This document shows, piece after piece, positions 16,327-25,016 of a stretch of DNA of 36,049 nucleotides. The notes beneath the pieces were generated by a model, which saw only the letters and a list, made by a program, of their open reading frames with translations, did no database searches and was not told where the DNA came from. The first letter of the stretch is position 1. Each line of letters starts with the position of its first letter. The stretch is from DATIJJ01 sp039936115 (GTDB lineage: Bacteria; Pseudomonadota; Gammaproteobacteria; DSM-16500), in assembly GCA_039936115.1 (NCBI GenBank), contig JBDTIZ010000295.1:1-36049 (forward strand). The letters are read 5' to 3'. The position numbers and the translations under genes are program-made.

Positions 16327-16569
16327 ATGAATACAGAGTCGACACCTCTCAAACACCTATATCGTTCACGCAACCAGAGGGTGCTTGCAGGAGTCTGCGG
16401 CGGTCTTGGCGAATATTTTAATATTGATCCGACTTGGATAAGACTCATTTTTATCTTCATGACCTTGTTGGGTCTCGGCACTTTCCTAATTGTTTATCTG
16501 ATTTTTTGGGTTATTGTACCCAATGCACCTACTTCTTCTTCAATCGAATGTCCGAATTGCAAAAAGTAA
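16327..16569 (+). CDS. Small PspC-domain membrane protein
   Basis: An 80-residue protein with a PspC domain (PF04024 type): LYRSRNQRVLAGVCGGLGEY, then FNIDPTWIRLIFIFMTLLGL and a second helix FLIVYLIFWVIVP. The C-terminal tail ends in ECPNCKK, a lone CxxC pair. PspC-domain proteins act in envelope-stress sensing; this one lacks the rest of a Psp operon in the window. The ATG at 16327, with AGGA about 9 bases upstream, fits the family start; the open frame extends 32 codons further upstream through repeat sequence and should not be used. It ends 17 bases before mlaF on the same strand, so may be cotranscribed with mla. Confidence 0.85.
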   Translation: MNTESTPLKHLYRSRNQRVLAGVCGGLGEYFNIDPTWIRLIFIFMTLLGLGTFLIVYLIFWVIVPNAPTSSSIECPNCKK

Positions 16570-16586
16570 TGGATGCAATTTAAAAG

Positions 16587-17387
16587 ATGGATAGTCTAGT
16601 CGAAATAAGCAATTTGCATTTTAGCCGCAATGGGCGTCCTATCTTCGATGGCGTCGATATTGTCATTCCACGGGGTAAAGTAACCGCGATCATGGGTCCT
16701 AGCGGAACAGGCAAAACTACGCTATTACGTTTGATAGGTGCTCAGTTACAACCGACGAATGGCAGTGTTGTTGTTGAAGGTAAGGTAATTCATCAACTCA
16801 ATCGCCATGATTTATATCAAGCGCGTAAACGAATGGGCATGTTGTTTCAAAGCGGTGGCTTATTCACTCATCTCAATGTGTTCGAAAACGTAGCGTTCCC
16901 TTTACGTGAACATACTAAATTATCAGAAGACATGATTCGAAGTTCTGTACTCATTAAGCTACAAATGGTGGGATTACGTGGCGCGAGAGACTTAATGCCA
17001 AGCGAATTATCCGGTGGCATGGCAAGACGAGTTGCTCTGGCGCGGGCAATTGCTTTGGACCCAGCGCTCATCATGTATGATGAACCTTTCTCGGGTCAAG
17101 ATCCTATCTCGATGGGCGTGCTCGTTAAATTAATTCGCACCTTAAATGATGCGCTTGGATTAACGAGTATTATTGTGTCGCACGACGTGCAGGAAACATT
17201 AGACATTGCAGATTACGTATATGTTATTTCAAATGGTAAATTAATCGGTAAAGGTACCGCTAATTCAATCAAGAATGATCAATCAGCTGAGCTGCAACAA
17301 TTTTTGCGCGGTTTACCCGATGGTCCGGTGCCATTTCATTTTCCTGCCGTTGGCTTGGAAGAAGATTTAATGGGGGGTAAGGAATAG
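16587..17387 (+). CDS. mlaF: Phospholipid transport ATPase MlaF
   Basis: ATPase of the MlaFEDB inner-membrane complex that moves phospholipids between inner and outer membrane to keep outer-membrane asymmetry. The 266-residue sequence has Walker A GPSGTGKTT at about 37-45, Q-loop LFQSGGLFTHLNVFENVAFP (the SGALF-type loop of MlaF), signature LSGGMARR at 141-148, Walker B LIMYDEPFSGQDP and the H-loop VSHDVQETL. The ribosome site is weak. Its stop overlaps the GTG of mlaE. Confidence 0.96.
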   Translation: MDSLVEISNLHFSRNGRPIFDGVDIVIPRGKVTAIMGPSGTGKTTLLRLIGAQLQPTNGSVVVEGKVIHQLNRHDLYQARKRMGMLFQSGGLFTHLNVFENVAFPLREHTKLSEDMIRSSVLIKLQMVGLRGARDLMPSELSGGMARRVALARAIALDPALIMYDEPFSGQDPISMGVLVKLIRTLNDALGLTSIIVSHDVQETLDIADYVYVISNGKLIGKGTANSIKNDQSAELQQFLRGLPDGPVPFHFPAVGLEEDLMGGKE

Positions 17388-18169
17388 TGCTGAATCAAAT
17401 TACCTTATTAGGTCGTTTAAGCCTCGATATTATTCGAGATTATGGGAAAGCCGGTTTATTGTTATACGGTGTTATTTTTCGTCTTCCCAATGTTCGTAAA
17501 GGTTTTCCGCTAGTGCTTCAACAAATTTATGCGGAAGGGGTTTTATCACTGGTCATTATTATCGTTTCCAGCTTGTTTATCGGCATGGTTGTGGCATTAC
17601 AGGGTTATCATACCTTAGCAAAATTTGGCGCTTCAGCGGAATTAGGTCCTTTGGTCGCTTTAAGTGTTGTGCGAGAATTGGGGCCTGTTGTCACGGCTTT
17701 ATTATTTGCAGGCCGCGCAGGTTCAGCGCTGGCTGCTGAAATTGGTTTGATGAAAGCAACCGAACAACTTTCCAGTATGGAAATGATCGCAGTTGATCCT
17801 TTGCAACGTGTGATAGCACCCAGATTATGGGGTGGTTTTATTTCAATGCCTTTATTGACGATAATTTTTAACGCAACTGCTATTTATGGCGCCTTCTTGG
17901 TTGGTGTTAAATGGCTAGGGTTGGATGCGGGCGCATTTTGGTCAAATATGCAATCTTCTGTCGATTTTCATTCAGATGTTGTGAACGGTGTGCTAAAAAG
18001 TGTGGTATTCGGTTTTGTAGTAACCTGGATTGCGGTTTATCAAGGTTATTTTTCAGAACCTACATCTGCAGGAATTGCGAGTGCAACGACTCGTACTGTG
18101 GTTTATTCTTCGTTAGCAATTCTCGGTTTAGATTTTGTATTAACCGCGATGATGATAGGGGGTTGGTGA
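17387..18169 (+). CDS. mlaE: Phospholipid transport permease MlaE
   Basis: Permease subunit of MlaFEDB, 260 residues, with about five or six hydrophobic segments. Family hallmarks: VSSLFIGMVVALQGYHTLAK, ELGPVVTALLFAGRAGSALA, and EIGLMKATEQLSSMEMIAVD with PLQRVIAPRLWG. The start is GTG at 17387, overlapping the mlaF stop by one base, with GGGGGGTAAGG in front. The end overlaps the mlaD ATG (TGATG). Confidence 0.96.
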   Translation: MLNQITLLGRLSLDIIRDYGKAGLLLYGVIFRLPNVRKGFPLVLQQIYAEGVLSLVIIIVSSLFIGMVVALQGYHTLAKFGASAELGPLVALSVVRELGPVVTALLFAGRAGSALAAEIGLMKATEQLSSMEMIAVDPLQRVIAPRLWGGFISMPLLTIIFNATAIYGAFLVGVKWLGLDAGAFWSNMQSSVDFHSDVVNGVLKSVVFGFVVTWIAVYQGYFSEPTSAGIASATTRTVVYSSLAILGLDFVLTAMMIGGW

Positions 18170-18717
18170 TGTTATCTCAGCGGATTGTTGAGACAAGTGT
18201 TGGATTGTTTGTATTGGCTGCTATTACGGCTTTATTAGTTTTAGCATTTAAGGTCAGCGGGTTAACGAGCTTCTTTAAAACGGAAGGCTATGATGTTACC
18301 GCTCAATTTGAAGACATTGGTCAGCTAAAAGTAAGATCTACTGTCAAAGTTGGCGGCGTTTCAGTGGGTGAAGTGAGTGGAATTCAATTGGATCCTACTA
18401 GCTTTAAAGCAATAGTAACGATGCATATCAATTCAAATGTGAATGATATTCCAGATGATTCTTCGGCAGCTATTTTAACCGCAGGCCTTTTGGGTGATAA
18501 TTATATTGCAATCACTCCAATGTACAGTTCAACGTTCTTAAAAAATGGCAGTCAGATTGAAGATACGCATTCAGCCATGATTTTAGAAAAATTGATCGGA
18601 CAGTTTTTATTTAAAGCGGGCGGCGGCAATTCTAAAGACAGCACAACGTCCACAGATGCCACGACCAAATCTGCGGTAAGCAGTCCAACAACTCATTCAA
18701 GTGGAGTTAAAAAATGA
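18169..18717 (+). CDS. mlaD: MCE-domain lipid-binding protein MlaD
   Basis: Anchored periplasmic MCE protein whose hexamer forms the lipid channel on MlaFE. With the ATG at 18169 it has 182 residues, about the length of E. coli MlaD (183). It has one N-terminal helix (ETSVGLFVLAAITALLVLAF), then the MCE core: YDVTAQFEDIGQLKVRSTVK, VGGVSVGEVSGIQLDP, and ILTAGLLGDNYIAITP. The tail is Ser/Thr-rich. The frame is open 86 codons further upstream inside mlaE, but the TGATG overlap and the homology start fix this one. Overlaps mlaC by four bases. Confidence 0.95.
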   Translation: MLSQRIVETSVGLFVLAAITALLVLAFKVSGLTSFFKTEGYDVTAQFEDIGQLKVRSTVKVGGVSVGEVSGIQLDPTSFKAIVTMHINSNVNDIPDDSSAAILTAGLLGDNYIAITPMYSSTFLKNGSQIEDTHSAMILEKLIGQFLFKAGGGNSKDSTTSTDATTKSAVSSPTTHSSGVKK

Positions 18718-19352
18718 AAAAATATTTTTTATCAATGATATCGTTTTTGATGATTAGTTGTTTGTCTTTAACCTTGCTACCGCTATCAGCACAAGCGAAT
18801 GATGGTGATCCGGTGAGTATGTTGCAATCAGTTGCAAATCAACTCATTGCCAGTTTGAAATCAAATCGAACCTCATTAAAAGAAAATCCATCACTAGTCT
18901 ACTCGTTGGCAAATCGTATTGTTGTTCCTCATGCGGATTTAGGTGAAATGTCCAAGCGTGTTTTACCGCCACAAACTTGGAACAGTGCGACGCCTGCGCA
19001 ACGTGCGAAATTTCAACGTCAGTTCACTACATTGTTAGTGAGAACGTATGCATCTGCATTAGCTGAATATCGAGATCAAACGGTAAAATTTTATCCTGTG
19101 CGTGGCGGTTATCAAGGCAAAAGCAGTGTGAGAGTGGATAGTCAAATTATCCGTTCAGATGGGCCATCTATTTCTGTTAGCTATCGTTTATTGTCTAACG
19201 GTTCGACATGGAGACTCTACGATATGACGGTGGAAGGCGTGAGTATGCTAGAAAGTTTTCGTTCGCAATTTGCTGATCAGTTAGCAAGAGGAAATATGGC
19301 TGAATTAATTCGAGTGTTAGATCAACACAATTCAACTAATTCTGGACGTTAA
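18714..19352 (+). CDS. mlaC: Periplasmic phospholipid carrier MlaC
   Basis: Soluble shuttle between MlaD and the outer-membrane MlaA-porin complex. The 212-residue protein has a signal peptide (cleavage after SAQA, about residue 28) and the Tol2-type MlaC domain: IVVPHADLGEMSKRVLPPQT, QRAKFQRQFTTLLVRTYASA, and VRVDSQIIRSDGPSISVSYR with WRLYDMTVEGVSM and RSQFADQLARG. The ATG overlaps the mlaD stop (ATGA). Confidence 0.95.
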   Translation: MKKYFLSMISFLMISCLSLTLLPLSAQANDGDPVSMLQSVANQLIASLKSNRTSLKENPSLVYSLANRIVVPHADLGEMSKRVLPPQTWNSATPAQRAKFQRQFTTLLVRTYASALAEYRDQTVKFYPVRGGYQGKSSVRVDSQIIRSDGPSISVSYRLLSNGSTWRLYDMTVEGVSMLESFRSQFADQLARGNMAELIRVLDQHNSTNSGR

Positions 19353-19358
19353 TTCGCA

Positions 19359-19655
19359 ATGAACCAACTTGCTACTATTACACATCAAAATAATCGCCTG
19401 TTAGTCGCAGGCGATTTAGTTTTCTCAACCATAATGCCGTTATGGGAACAAAGCTTGGTTTTATGTCAGGCAAGCAAAGAATTACATTTCGATCTCACTC
19501 AGGTGAAATTATCTAACAGTGCGGGCCTAGCGCTTATTATTGGCTGGATCAAGTATGCAAAACAGTTTAACAAACCCATTTCTTTTTCACATATTCCTGA
19601 ACAGTTAAAGTCGATTGTGGCTGCAGCTGGAATTGGGAAGATGGTGGTTGTGTAA
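19359..19655 (+). CDS. mlaB: STAS-domain protein MlaB
   Basis: Small cytoplasmic STAS protein that binds MlaF and stabilises the MlaFEDB complex. The 98-residue sequence shows the STAS fold: LLVAGDLVFSTIMPLWEQSL, then ELHFDLTQVKLSNSAGLALI with the conserved NSAGLAL loop (Ser-x-x-Gly of the family), and FSHIPEQLKSIVAAAGIGKM. It starts 6 bases after mlaC. The ibaG and murA genes that follow in E. coli are absent here; a kinase-like gene follows instead. Confidence 0.9.
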   Translation: MNQLATITHQNNRLLVAGDLVFSTIMPLWEQSLVLCQASKELHFDLTQVKLSNSAGLALIIGWIKYAKQFNKPISFSHIPEQLKSIVAAAGIGKMVVV

Positions 19656-19811
19656 TACTTTCGTCACATCATTAGCTCGAGATAATTCTAGCTCTTACGC
19701 TTAACCGCATGATTTATAAATAAAAATTATAAAAAATCCCCGCTGCGTTCTCTCTGTTCCGAGCAAGTGTGTACCAATATATGAGCTATACTGAATATAT
19801 CCATAACTAAA

Positions 19812-21592
19812 ATGGGTAAGCTTATTATGCGTTCACATTCTATCGCTGAGTTATTACAGTTTTTTGCCTATGCAGGAAGTAGTAAATTTAAACCTTTTCA
19901 GAATACCCCAAAAGCTGAAGGTGCCGTCAATTCAGTTCAATTTGGTGTGATTGAGCAAGGTATACCAGATGTTGCATTTTCAACTAATAAAGTAATTGAA
20001 GATATAAGGAAACAACCTCCAAAAGAAGCAAAAAATCGTCGAGACAGTCTTGAATCAGCGTATACAGAGGTTAAGAAAGCGAATAATGTCCAAAAACTTT
20101 TTAGTGATCTAAGTGTTGATACCGGTTTTCTGCAAAAATTTTTAGTTATGACCAAGGACGGTAAAAAACTATCGCCTCTTGCTTCGGAAAAAACGTTATT
20201 CCATTATGTGGATAGTCACCGTCATGCATTGAGTGATGAAGATATCATCCATATTTTTGGGCAAATTGTTTTAGGCGTTGCTGCGTTGCATGAAAAAAAC
20301 TTGGTGCACAGGGATCTTAAACCACTCAATATCTTCATCGATGCCCCTCCAGATGTGGATCCATTTGTGCATGCGATGGTTGCTGATCTTGATGATGTTA
20401 TTCAAGTGTATCCTGACGGCTCAATTAATAGTAAAGAATATGGAGGTGCTGGTGGCAGCTTGTATCCTCCCGAATTACAATTTTTTCTTAATCTTGATCC
20501 TAGTACAGGGGGTGCTTTAAGTTGGAAAGAGTTTGATGAGATCACTCGTCTCAAATATCGAGCTATTGATCATAAAGCAGTAGACTGTTATGCATTTATG
20601 CATTGGGCTGGATTTTAGACTACCTTGTCAATAATGCAGGCCCCATACAAAAAAATCCTGAGTTAGTTGCGATTTATAAGCAACTTGAAGACATTAACTA
20701 CAGACGTATGAATATTAAGGAACTACTATCTCAGTCTATTTTTGGCATCCTTAGCCAAAAACGATCATCAAAAGATTTTTTTGCAGACTTACGAGCCAAT
20801 GTTCCCGATAAAGAAGTGCATAGTTATACGATACGCGCAGTCGAGCCAGGTGATTTTTTTCTCACTTTGGTCGCACCCCTCAAGCCTTTGTATGAATTAG
20901 CGCAAAATTTAGAAAATAAATTTAAGCTGTTTGATGCTCTTTTCGAAGATAAGATGGAGACAATTGATAAAGACGCGATTTATAAAAAATATGCGTTTCA
21001 GCTCGAGGCAATGCGCACTGTTTTGCTTAAATACACCCATGAACATAATTCCATAATAATGAAAATTAACCAAAATCAATTCGCTTTAGAAAATAAATCA
21101 GCAGTTGTTATGAGTATGGAGAATTTACTAGAGGCTATTTTAAAAAAATCAGGCCAGATTGAGCAATTGGTTGTTGATAAACTCAATCAAAAAGAAGCAT
21201 GTAAAAAATTAATAAAAACCGTTGAAGATTCAGTAGAAGTTTATAGTAATGCCCTTAAAGAAGAAAATGCTAAAAAAAAACCAGGGTTATTTACTAAGCG
21301 ACATGGTCCTGCAGGCGAGACGCGTGCAAAGGAGTTATTGGATATCATTAAAGAGTCAAAGGCGTCTTCGGAAGTAAGGTTAGAAATTATTTTTGATTTC
21401 TTAAAAAATGCAAAAGGAAATTGGCAAGACCCTTTTTCTTTCAAAACAGTATTAGCTGGAAAAATCGCCGCTACGCGCAACCAGAGTTTAGAAGAGTTTA
21501 TAGGATTCATAAAAGCCAGAAAAGATTCTGGCCTATATGAGGTTTCACAAAAAGCTTTAAGATCTACGGCACCAAAGAAAACTAAAACTTAA
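19812..21592 (+). pseudogene. Eukaryotic-like Ser/Thr kinase gene split by an 8-bp tandem duplication
   Basis: The first frame (19812-20618) encodes 268 residues with a protein-kinase catalytic core: a plausible N-lobe Lys60, helix-C Glu86, HRDLKPLN at 166-173, a DFG-like ADLDD at 191-195, and YPPEL in place of APE. It stops at 20616-20618. The second frame (from about 20603 to 21592) continues as about 330 helical, coiled-coil-rich residues ending in a basic tail (STAPKKTKT). At the junction TTATGCAT occurs twice in tandem (20588-20595, 20596-20603). Deleting one copy joins the frames into 590 residues and gives VDCYALGWILDYLV, the canonical kinase subdomain IX pattern (D-x-Y-A-L-G). A -10-like TATACT lies at 19787. 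An alternative start is the ATG at 19827. Such kinases in Legionellales are often host-directed effectors; that is inference. Confidence 0.82.
20588..20603. repeat. Perfect tandem duplication of TTATGCAT
   Basis: Two adjacent identical 8-base copies inside the kinase coding region. Eight is not a multiple of three, so the duplication itself accounts for the frame change, and no other indel is needed to join the two halves. Confidence 0.95.
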
Positions 21593-21596
21593 TAAT

Positions 21597-22958
21597 TTAA
21601 GATTCTTTATTAATCACTAAAAATACCGCTCCAGGTCCTCTTAAAATATTCAGCAATAAATTATCTTTTGTCGCAGTTGCTATTTTTTGGAGTTCGGCAA
21701 TCGACGTTATTTTTTGTTGGTTGACAGAGGTAATCACATCACCCGCTCGTAAATCAGAATGCCAAGCATTGCTGTCTTCACTCACTGAGATAACCATCAC
21801 GCCTTTCACGTCACCATGAATTGGGCTGAGTAGGGTGAAATCTTTCAAACCAACGCCATACAGAAACGGATTCATTTCTATATTCACTTCTTGACGTTTT
21901 TTGGGATCAGATAATGTAGCACTCAAGCTGACCGGTTTACCTTTTCTGATAATGCTGAGATTTGCTTGCGATTCTACTCGCACGAAGCCAACTGCATTGA
22001 CAACGTCATTGGCATTTTTAATCTCAGAGCCATCAACAGTTGTGATGATATCGCCTACTTGCAGCCCAGCTTTTTCTGCCGGCGAATTGGGTATGACTTG
22101 GGTGACAACAGCGCCTTTTGAACCGCTTAGATTAAAGGCAGCTGCCAATTCAGGTGTAATGTCTTGTGCTCCAATACCTAAGGTACCTCGACGGACATTT
22201 CCATATGCGATCAATTGCTGCATAACACTCTTAGCCATATTAGATGGAATTGCAAATCCAATTCCAATACTGCCGCGATCTGGAGCTAAGATAGCAGTAT
22301 TGATACCGATTAGGCGTCCTTGTGTATCCACTAACGCGCCACCCGAATTACCTGGATTAATGGACGCATCAATTTGAATAAAGTTTTCATAATTTTCGAT
22401 ACCGAGTGTGCTACGGCCTAATGCGCTCACAATACCTGAGGTGACACTTTGGCTTAATCCATAAGGATTACCGATAGCTGCAACAAAATCACCGACTTTC
22501 AAATCCGTTGAATTGCCAATCACAATGGCAGCGAGATTTTTTGCTTGAATTTGTAGGAGAGCAATATCGGATGCTTTATCCATACCCAATGTTTTTGCTG
22601 TAAAATGCCGACCGTCACTGAGCGTAATAATCACTCTTTCTGCATCATTGACTACATGTGCATTTGTTAAAATGTAACCTTTATCAGCGTTAACTATTAC
22701 GCCTGATCCGACAGATAGAAACTTGTCTGGAATCTGTCCATTGTTGTCAGAATCTTGCCCTTGACCTTGTCGGCTTTTTTCAATTTTGTTTAATGTACTG
22801 AGATCAGTAATTTTAATTTGTGCGCGTATGTTGACAACAGAGGGTAAAACTTTTTGCAACATAGGCGCAAGGCTTTCACCAAGAGGCGAGCCCGCAATAG
22901 CTGTTGTACTCATGGTGACAAAAAGTAGGGCGAGGGTTTTACGTAGGATTGTAATCAT
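21597..22958 (-). CDS. degP: Periplasmic serine protease of the DegP/DegQ (HtrA) family
   Basis: Envelope quality-control protease/chaperone. The 453-residue protein has a signal peptide (cleavage after TAIA, about residue 22) and a trypsin-like domain with catalytic His101 (LTNAHVVND), Asp131 (KASDIALL) and Ser205 (NPGNSGGAL). Two PDZ domains follow (about 250-345 and 365-450; GSKGAVVTQVIPNSPAEKAG and GVMVISVSEDSNAWHSDLRA). The Gln/Asp-rich loop after residue 60 (KSRQGQGQDSDNNGQ) is the LA loop, short as in DegQ (E. coli DegQ 455, DegP 474), so degQ is an equally fair symbol. Convergent with the kinase gene, four bases apart; a family B hairpin lies upstream, between it and pgeF. Confidence 0.94.
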   Translation of the reverse strand: MITILRKTLALLFVTMSTTAIAGSPLGESLAPMLQKVLPSVVNIRAQIKITDLSTLNKIEKSRQGQGQDSDNNGQIPDKFLSVGSGVIVNADKGYILTNAHVVNDAERVIITLSDGRHFTAKTLGMDKASDIALLQIQAKNLAAIVIGNSTDLKVGDFVAAIGNPYGLSQSVTSGIVSALGRSTLGIENYENFIQIDASINPGNSGGALVDTQGRLIGINTAILAPDRGSIGIGFAIPSNMAKSVMQQLIAYGNVRRGTLGIGAQDITPELAAAFNLSGSKGAVVTQVIPNSPAEKAGLQVGDIITTVDGSEIKNANDVVNAVGFVRVESQANLSIIRKGKPVSLSATLSDPKKRQEVNIEMNPFLYGVGLKDFTLLSPIHGDVKGVMVISVSEDSNAWHSDLRAGDVITSVNQQKITSIAELQKIATATKDNLLLNILRGPGAVFLVINKES

Positions 22959-23079
22959 TGGTTTTCCTCTCTAAACGCATCTAACAGACGAATGGAGAAA
23001 AGTATAGCTTACTCATTTGGTTTAAGCACTAGTGTCATTGCTATCAATTAGAAACTTCTTCACAACTTTGTTGAAGCAC

Positions 23080-23141
23080 CTGTCATTCCCGCAAAGGCGG
23101 GAATCTATCCGGATGGGTTCCCGCCTTTGCGGGAATGACAG
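23080..23141. repeat. Family B palindromic repeat (CCCGC...GCGGG type)
   Basis: CTGTCATTCCCGCAAAGGCG at 23080 pairs with CGCCTTTGCGGGAATGACAG ending at 23141; each arm also holds its own small hairpin (CCCGC with GCGGG). It lies between pgeF and degP on the minus strand. The arms at 11.5 kb belong to the same family. Confidence 0.85.
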
Positions 23142-23197
23142 TTCGACGGTGCAAAAAACGCACTTAATCCACTCCATGCCTTTTGCCGGAAGAAAGC

Positions 23198-23929
23198 TTA
23201 CATCCAGATCAAGCTCGCCATCCGGCCAGTTTTATTACCATCACGGCGATAAGAGAAGAACAGTTCTGAATCTGAATAGGTACAATAATCACCGCCATAA
23301 ATATGGGTGATGCCTTGTGAGTTTAAGCGTAAACGAGCTAAGGCGTAAAGATTGCCAAGCCAACGCCCATTTGGGGACGGTAAAAACATCTGCTCAGCTT
23401 CAGGATGACTTTTTAAAAAAATTTCGCGTACTTCATCACCCACTTCGAAAACCTTAGGTCCTATCGCTGGTCCAAGCCATACCAGGGTATCGTCAGCAGG
23501 AATTCCCATGGCAGTTAATGTATTTTCAATCACGCCATTAGCAAGCCCGCGCCAACCGGCGTGAATGGCTGCGACATGAGTGCCTTCACGTTGACAAACC
23601 AAGAGGGGTAGGCAATCTGCGGTGAGAACCGCACAAACGTTACCAGGCTGATCAGTGAAGGCTGCATCGGCTTCTTTGCCGGTATTTTCTGTGGTTGCCG
23701 GAATCACTCGAGTGCTGTGGGTTTGGTTTAGCCACACAGGCTGGTTCTGCAAATTAAGCTGAGTTTTTAAATTTTCCCGATTAGTTTTGACATGCTGAGT
23801 TTCATCACCCACATGCTCACCTAGATTGAAGCTATCATAAGGCGCAAGACTCACTCCACCCGTCCGCAAAGTGGTAAAAGCTTTAATGGTTTTAGGTGCT
23901 GGCCAATTCGGTACGATAAAGTTTGTCAT
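23198..23929 (-). CDS. pgeF: Peptidoglycan editing factor PgeF (YfiH, laccase-like domain)
   Basis: A 243-residue YfiH-family zinc enzyme that prevents L-Ser from entering murein in place of L-Ala; homologues also show purine nucleoside phosphorylase activity. Conserved metal ligands are visible: His71 (LNQTHSTRV), Cys106 (LTADCLPLLV) and His123 (AAIHAGWRGL). The C-terminal ELFFSYRRDGNKTGRMASLI is typical. It begins 6 bases after rluD, and the rluD-pgeF pair with bamD divergent is a widespread gammaproteobacterial arrangement. E. coli has clpB next; here degP follows. Confidence 0.95.
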   Translation of the reverse strand: MTNFIVPNWPAPKTIKAFTTLRTGGVSLAPYDSFNLGEHVGDETQHVKTNRENLKTQLNLQNQPVWLNQTHSTRVIPATTENTGKEADAAFTDQPGNVCAVLTADCLPLLVCQREGTHVAAIHAGWRGLANGVIENTLTAMGIPADDTLVWLGPAIGPKVFEVGDEVREIFLKSHPEAEQMFLPSPNGRWLGNLYALARLRLNSQGITHIYGGDYCTYSDSELFFSYRRDGNKTGRMASLIWM

Positions 23930-23935
23930 ATCGGA

Positions 23936-24901
23936 TTAAGAATCCTCTAGCAATTTGGCATCAGCTTTAAGCACAGCAACCAATTCCTGCATATCGTTTG
24001 GTAATTGCGCTTGCCACCTAATCGGCTTCTGAGTAGTTGGATGAATCAATTCCAACTCATACGCATGCAATGCTTGACGCTTAAAAGTACGCAACATCGT
24101 CACTAAAGCGGGTGATGCGCCGCGCGGAAGTTGCAATCGGCCGCCATAGACTGGATCGCCGAGCACGGCATAGCGGATGTGTGCCATATGTACACGGATC
24201 TGATGGGTGCGTCCGGTTTCTAGTTTCACTTTGATTCGAGTGTGGTCACGATATTTTTCAATAATACGGTAGTGTGTTATCGCTTCTTTGCCTGTTTCAC
24301 AGACTGTCATTTTTTTTCGTTGAATCGGATGACGATTAATCGGTTCGTTAATCGTACCGCCACTAGTCATCAAACCGTTTACGACGGCCTGATAAATACG
24401 TGTAATGGTACGTTGTTTCATTTGCGCAGTCAGATTCATGAGTGCAGCCTGGGTTTTTGCAATGACTAACAAACCTGTCGTATCTTTATCCAGACGATGA
24501 ACAATGCCAGCGCGCGGCAAGTGTTGCAATTGTGGACAATGATGGAGTAAAGCATTTAACAGCGTATTATTTGGATTCCCTGCAGCAGGATGGACTACCA
24601 TACCAGCGGGTTTGTTAATGACTAACAAATCATCATCTTCATAAATAAGATCTAGCAAAATCGGCTGTGCTTCCCACGCAGGTTGTTCTTTACGTTGGGC
24701 TGTGATGATAACTTCTTCGCCGCCAATGATGACATCGCGTGCTTTGAAAAGTTTGTTATCAACAGTAACATTAGAATTTTTTATCCACTCTTGAATCAGG
24801 GTGCGAGAAAATTCCGGCAATAATTTTGCTAACGCTTGATCTAGGCGCATACCCCCAAGATTGTCAGGGATAGTCAGTGTCCGGTGAATTTTTTCGGTCA
24901 T
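23936..24901 (-). CDS. rluD: 23S rRNA pseudouridine synthase RluD
   Basis: Makes pseudouridines 1911, 1915 and 1917 in helix 69 of 23S rRNA. With the ATG at 24901 it has 321 residues (E. coli 326): an N-terminal S4 RNA-binding domain (about 15-70; MRLDQALAKLLPEFSRTLIQ), then the RluA-type catalytic domain with RAGIVHRLDKDTTGLLVIAK, catalytic Asp138. ETGRTHQIRVHMAHI follows. GAG lies before this ATG and homology begins here; the 27 extra residues of the longer open frame run into the bamD promoter region. Divergent from bamD. Confidence 0.95.
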   Translation of the reverse strand: MTEKIHRTLTIPDNLGGMRLDQALAKLLPEFSRTLIQEWIKNSNVTVDNKLFKARDVIIGGEEVIITAQRKEQPAWEAQPILLDLIYEDDDLLVINKPAGMVVHPAAGNPNNTLLNALLHHCPQLQHLPRAGIVHRLDKDTTGLLVIAKTQAALMNLTAQMKQRTITRIYQAVVNGLMTSGGTINEPINRHPIQRKKMTVCETGKEAITHYRIIEKYRDHTRIKVKLETGRTHQIRVHMAHIRYAVLGDPVYGGRLQLPRGASPALVTMLRTFKRQALHAYELELIHPTTQKPIRWQAQLPNDMQELVAVLKADAKLLEDS

Positions 24902-25016
24902 ATATCTCTCGCTAATGATTTTTATAGTTTGTATCGCTAATCGCGTGAATGATGACAAAATTTCGTTTACAATGCACGCCACTATGATTAAAAGATTTCG
25001 GAGTTAAATCCCCGCT

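Noticed and set aside
16126..16356. Minus-strand ORF of 76 codons upstream of kdsD
   Set aside because: It covers the family A palindrome and the divergent promoter region and is antisense to the start of the PspC gene.
20603..20620. Programmed -1 ribosomal frameshift joining the two kinase halves
   Set aside because: No X-XXY-YYZ slippery heptamer is present where the frames overlap, and the perfect 8-bp tandem duplication explains the frame change fully.
23032..23310. Plus-strand ORF of 92 codons across the repeat at 23.1 kb
   Set aside because: It runs through the family B hairpin and antisense to the 3' end of pgeF; no ribosome site and no protein-like composition.
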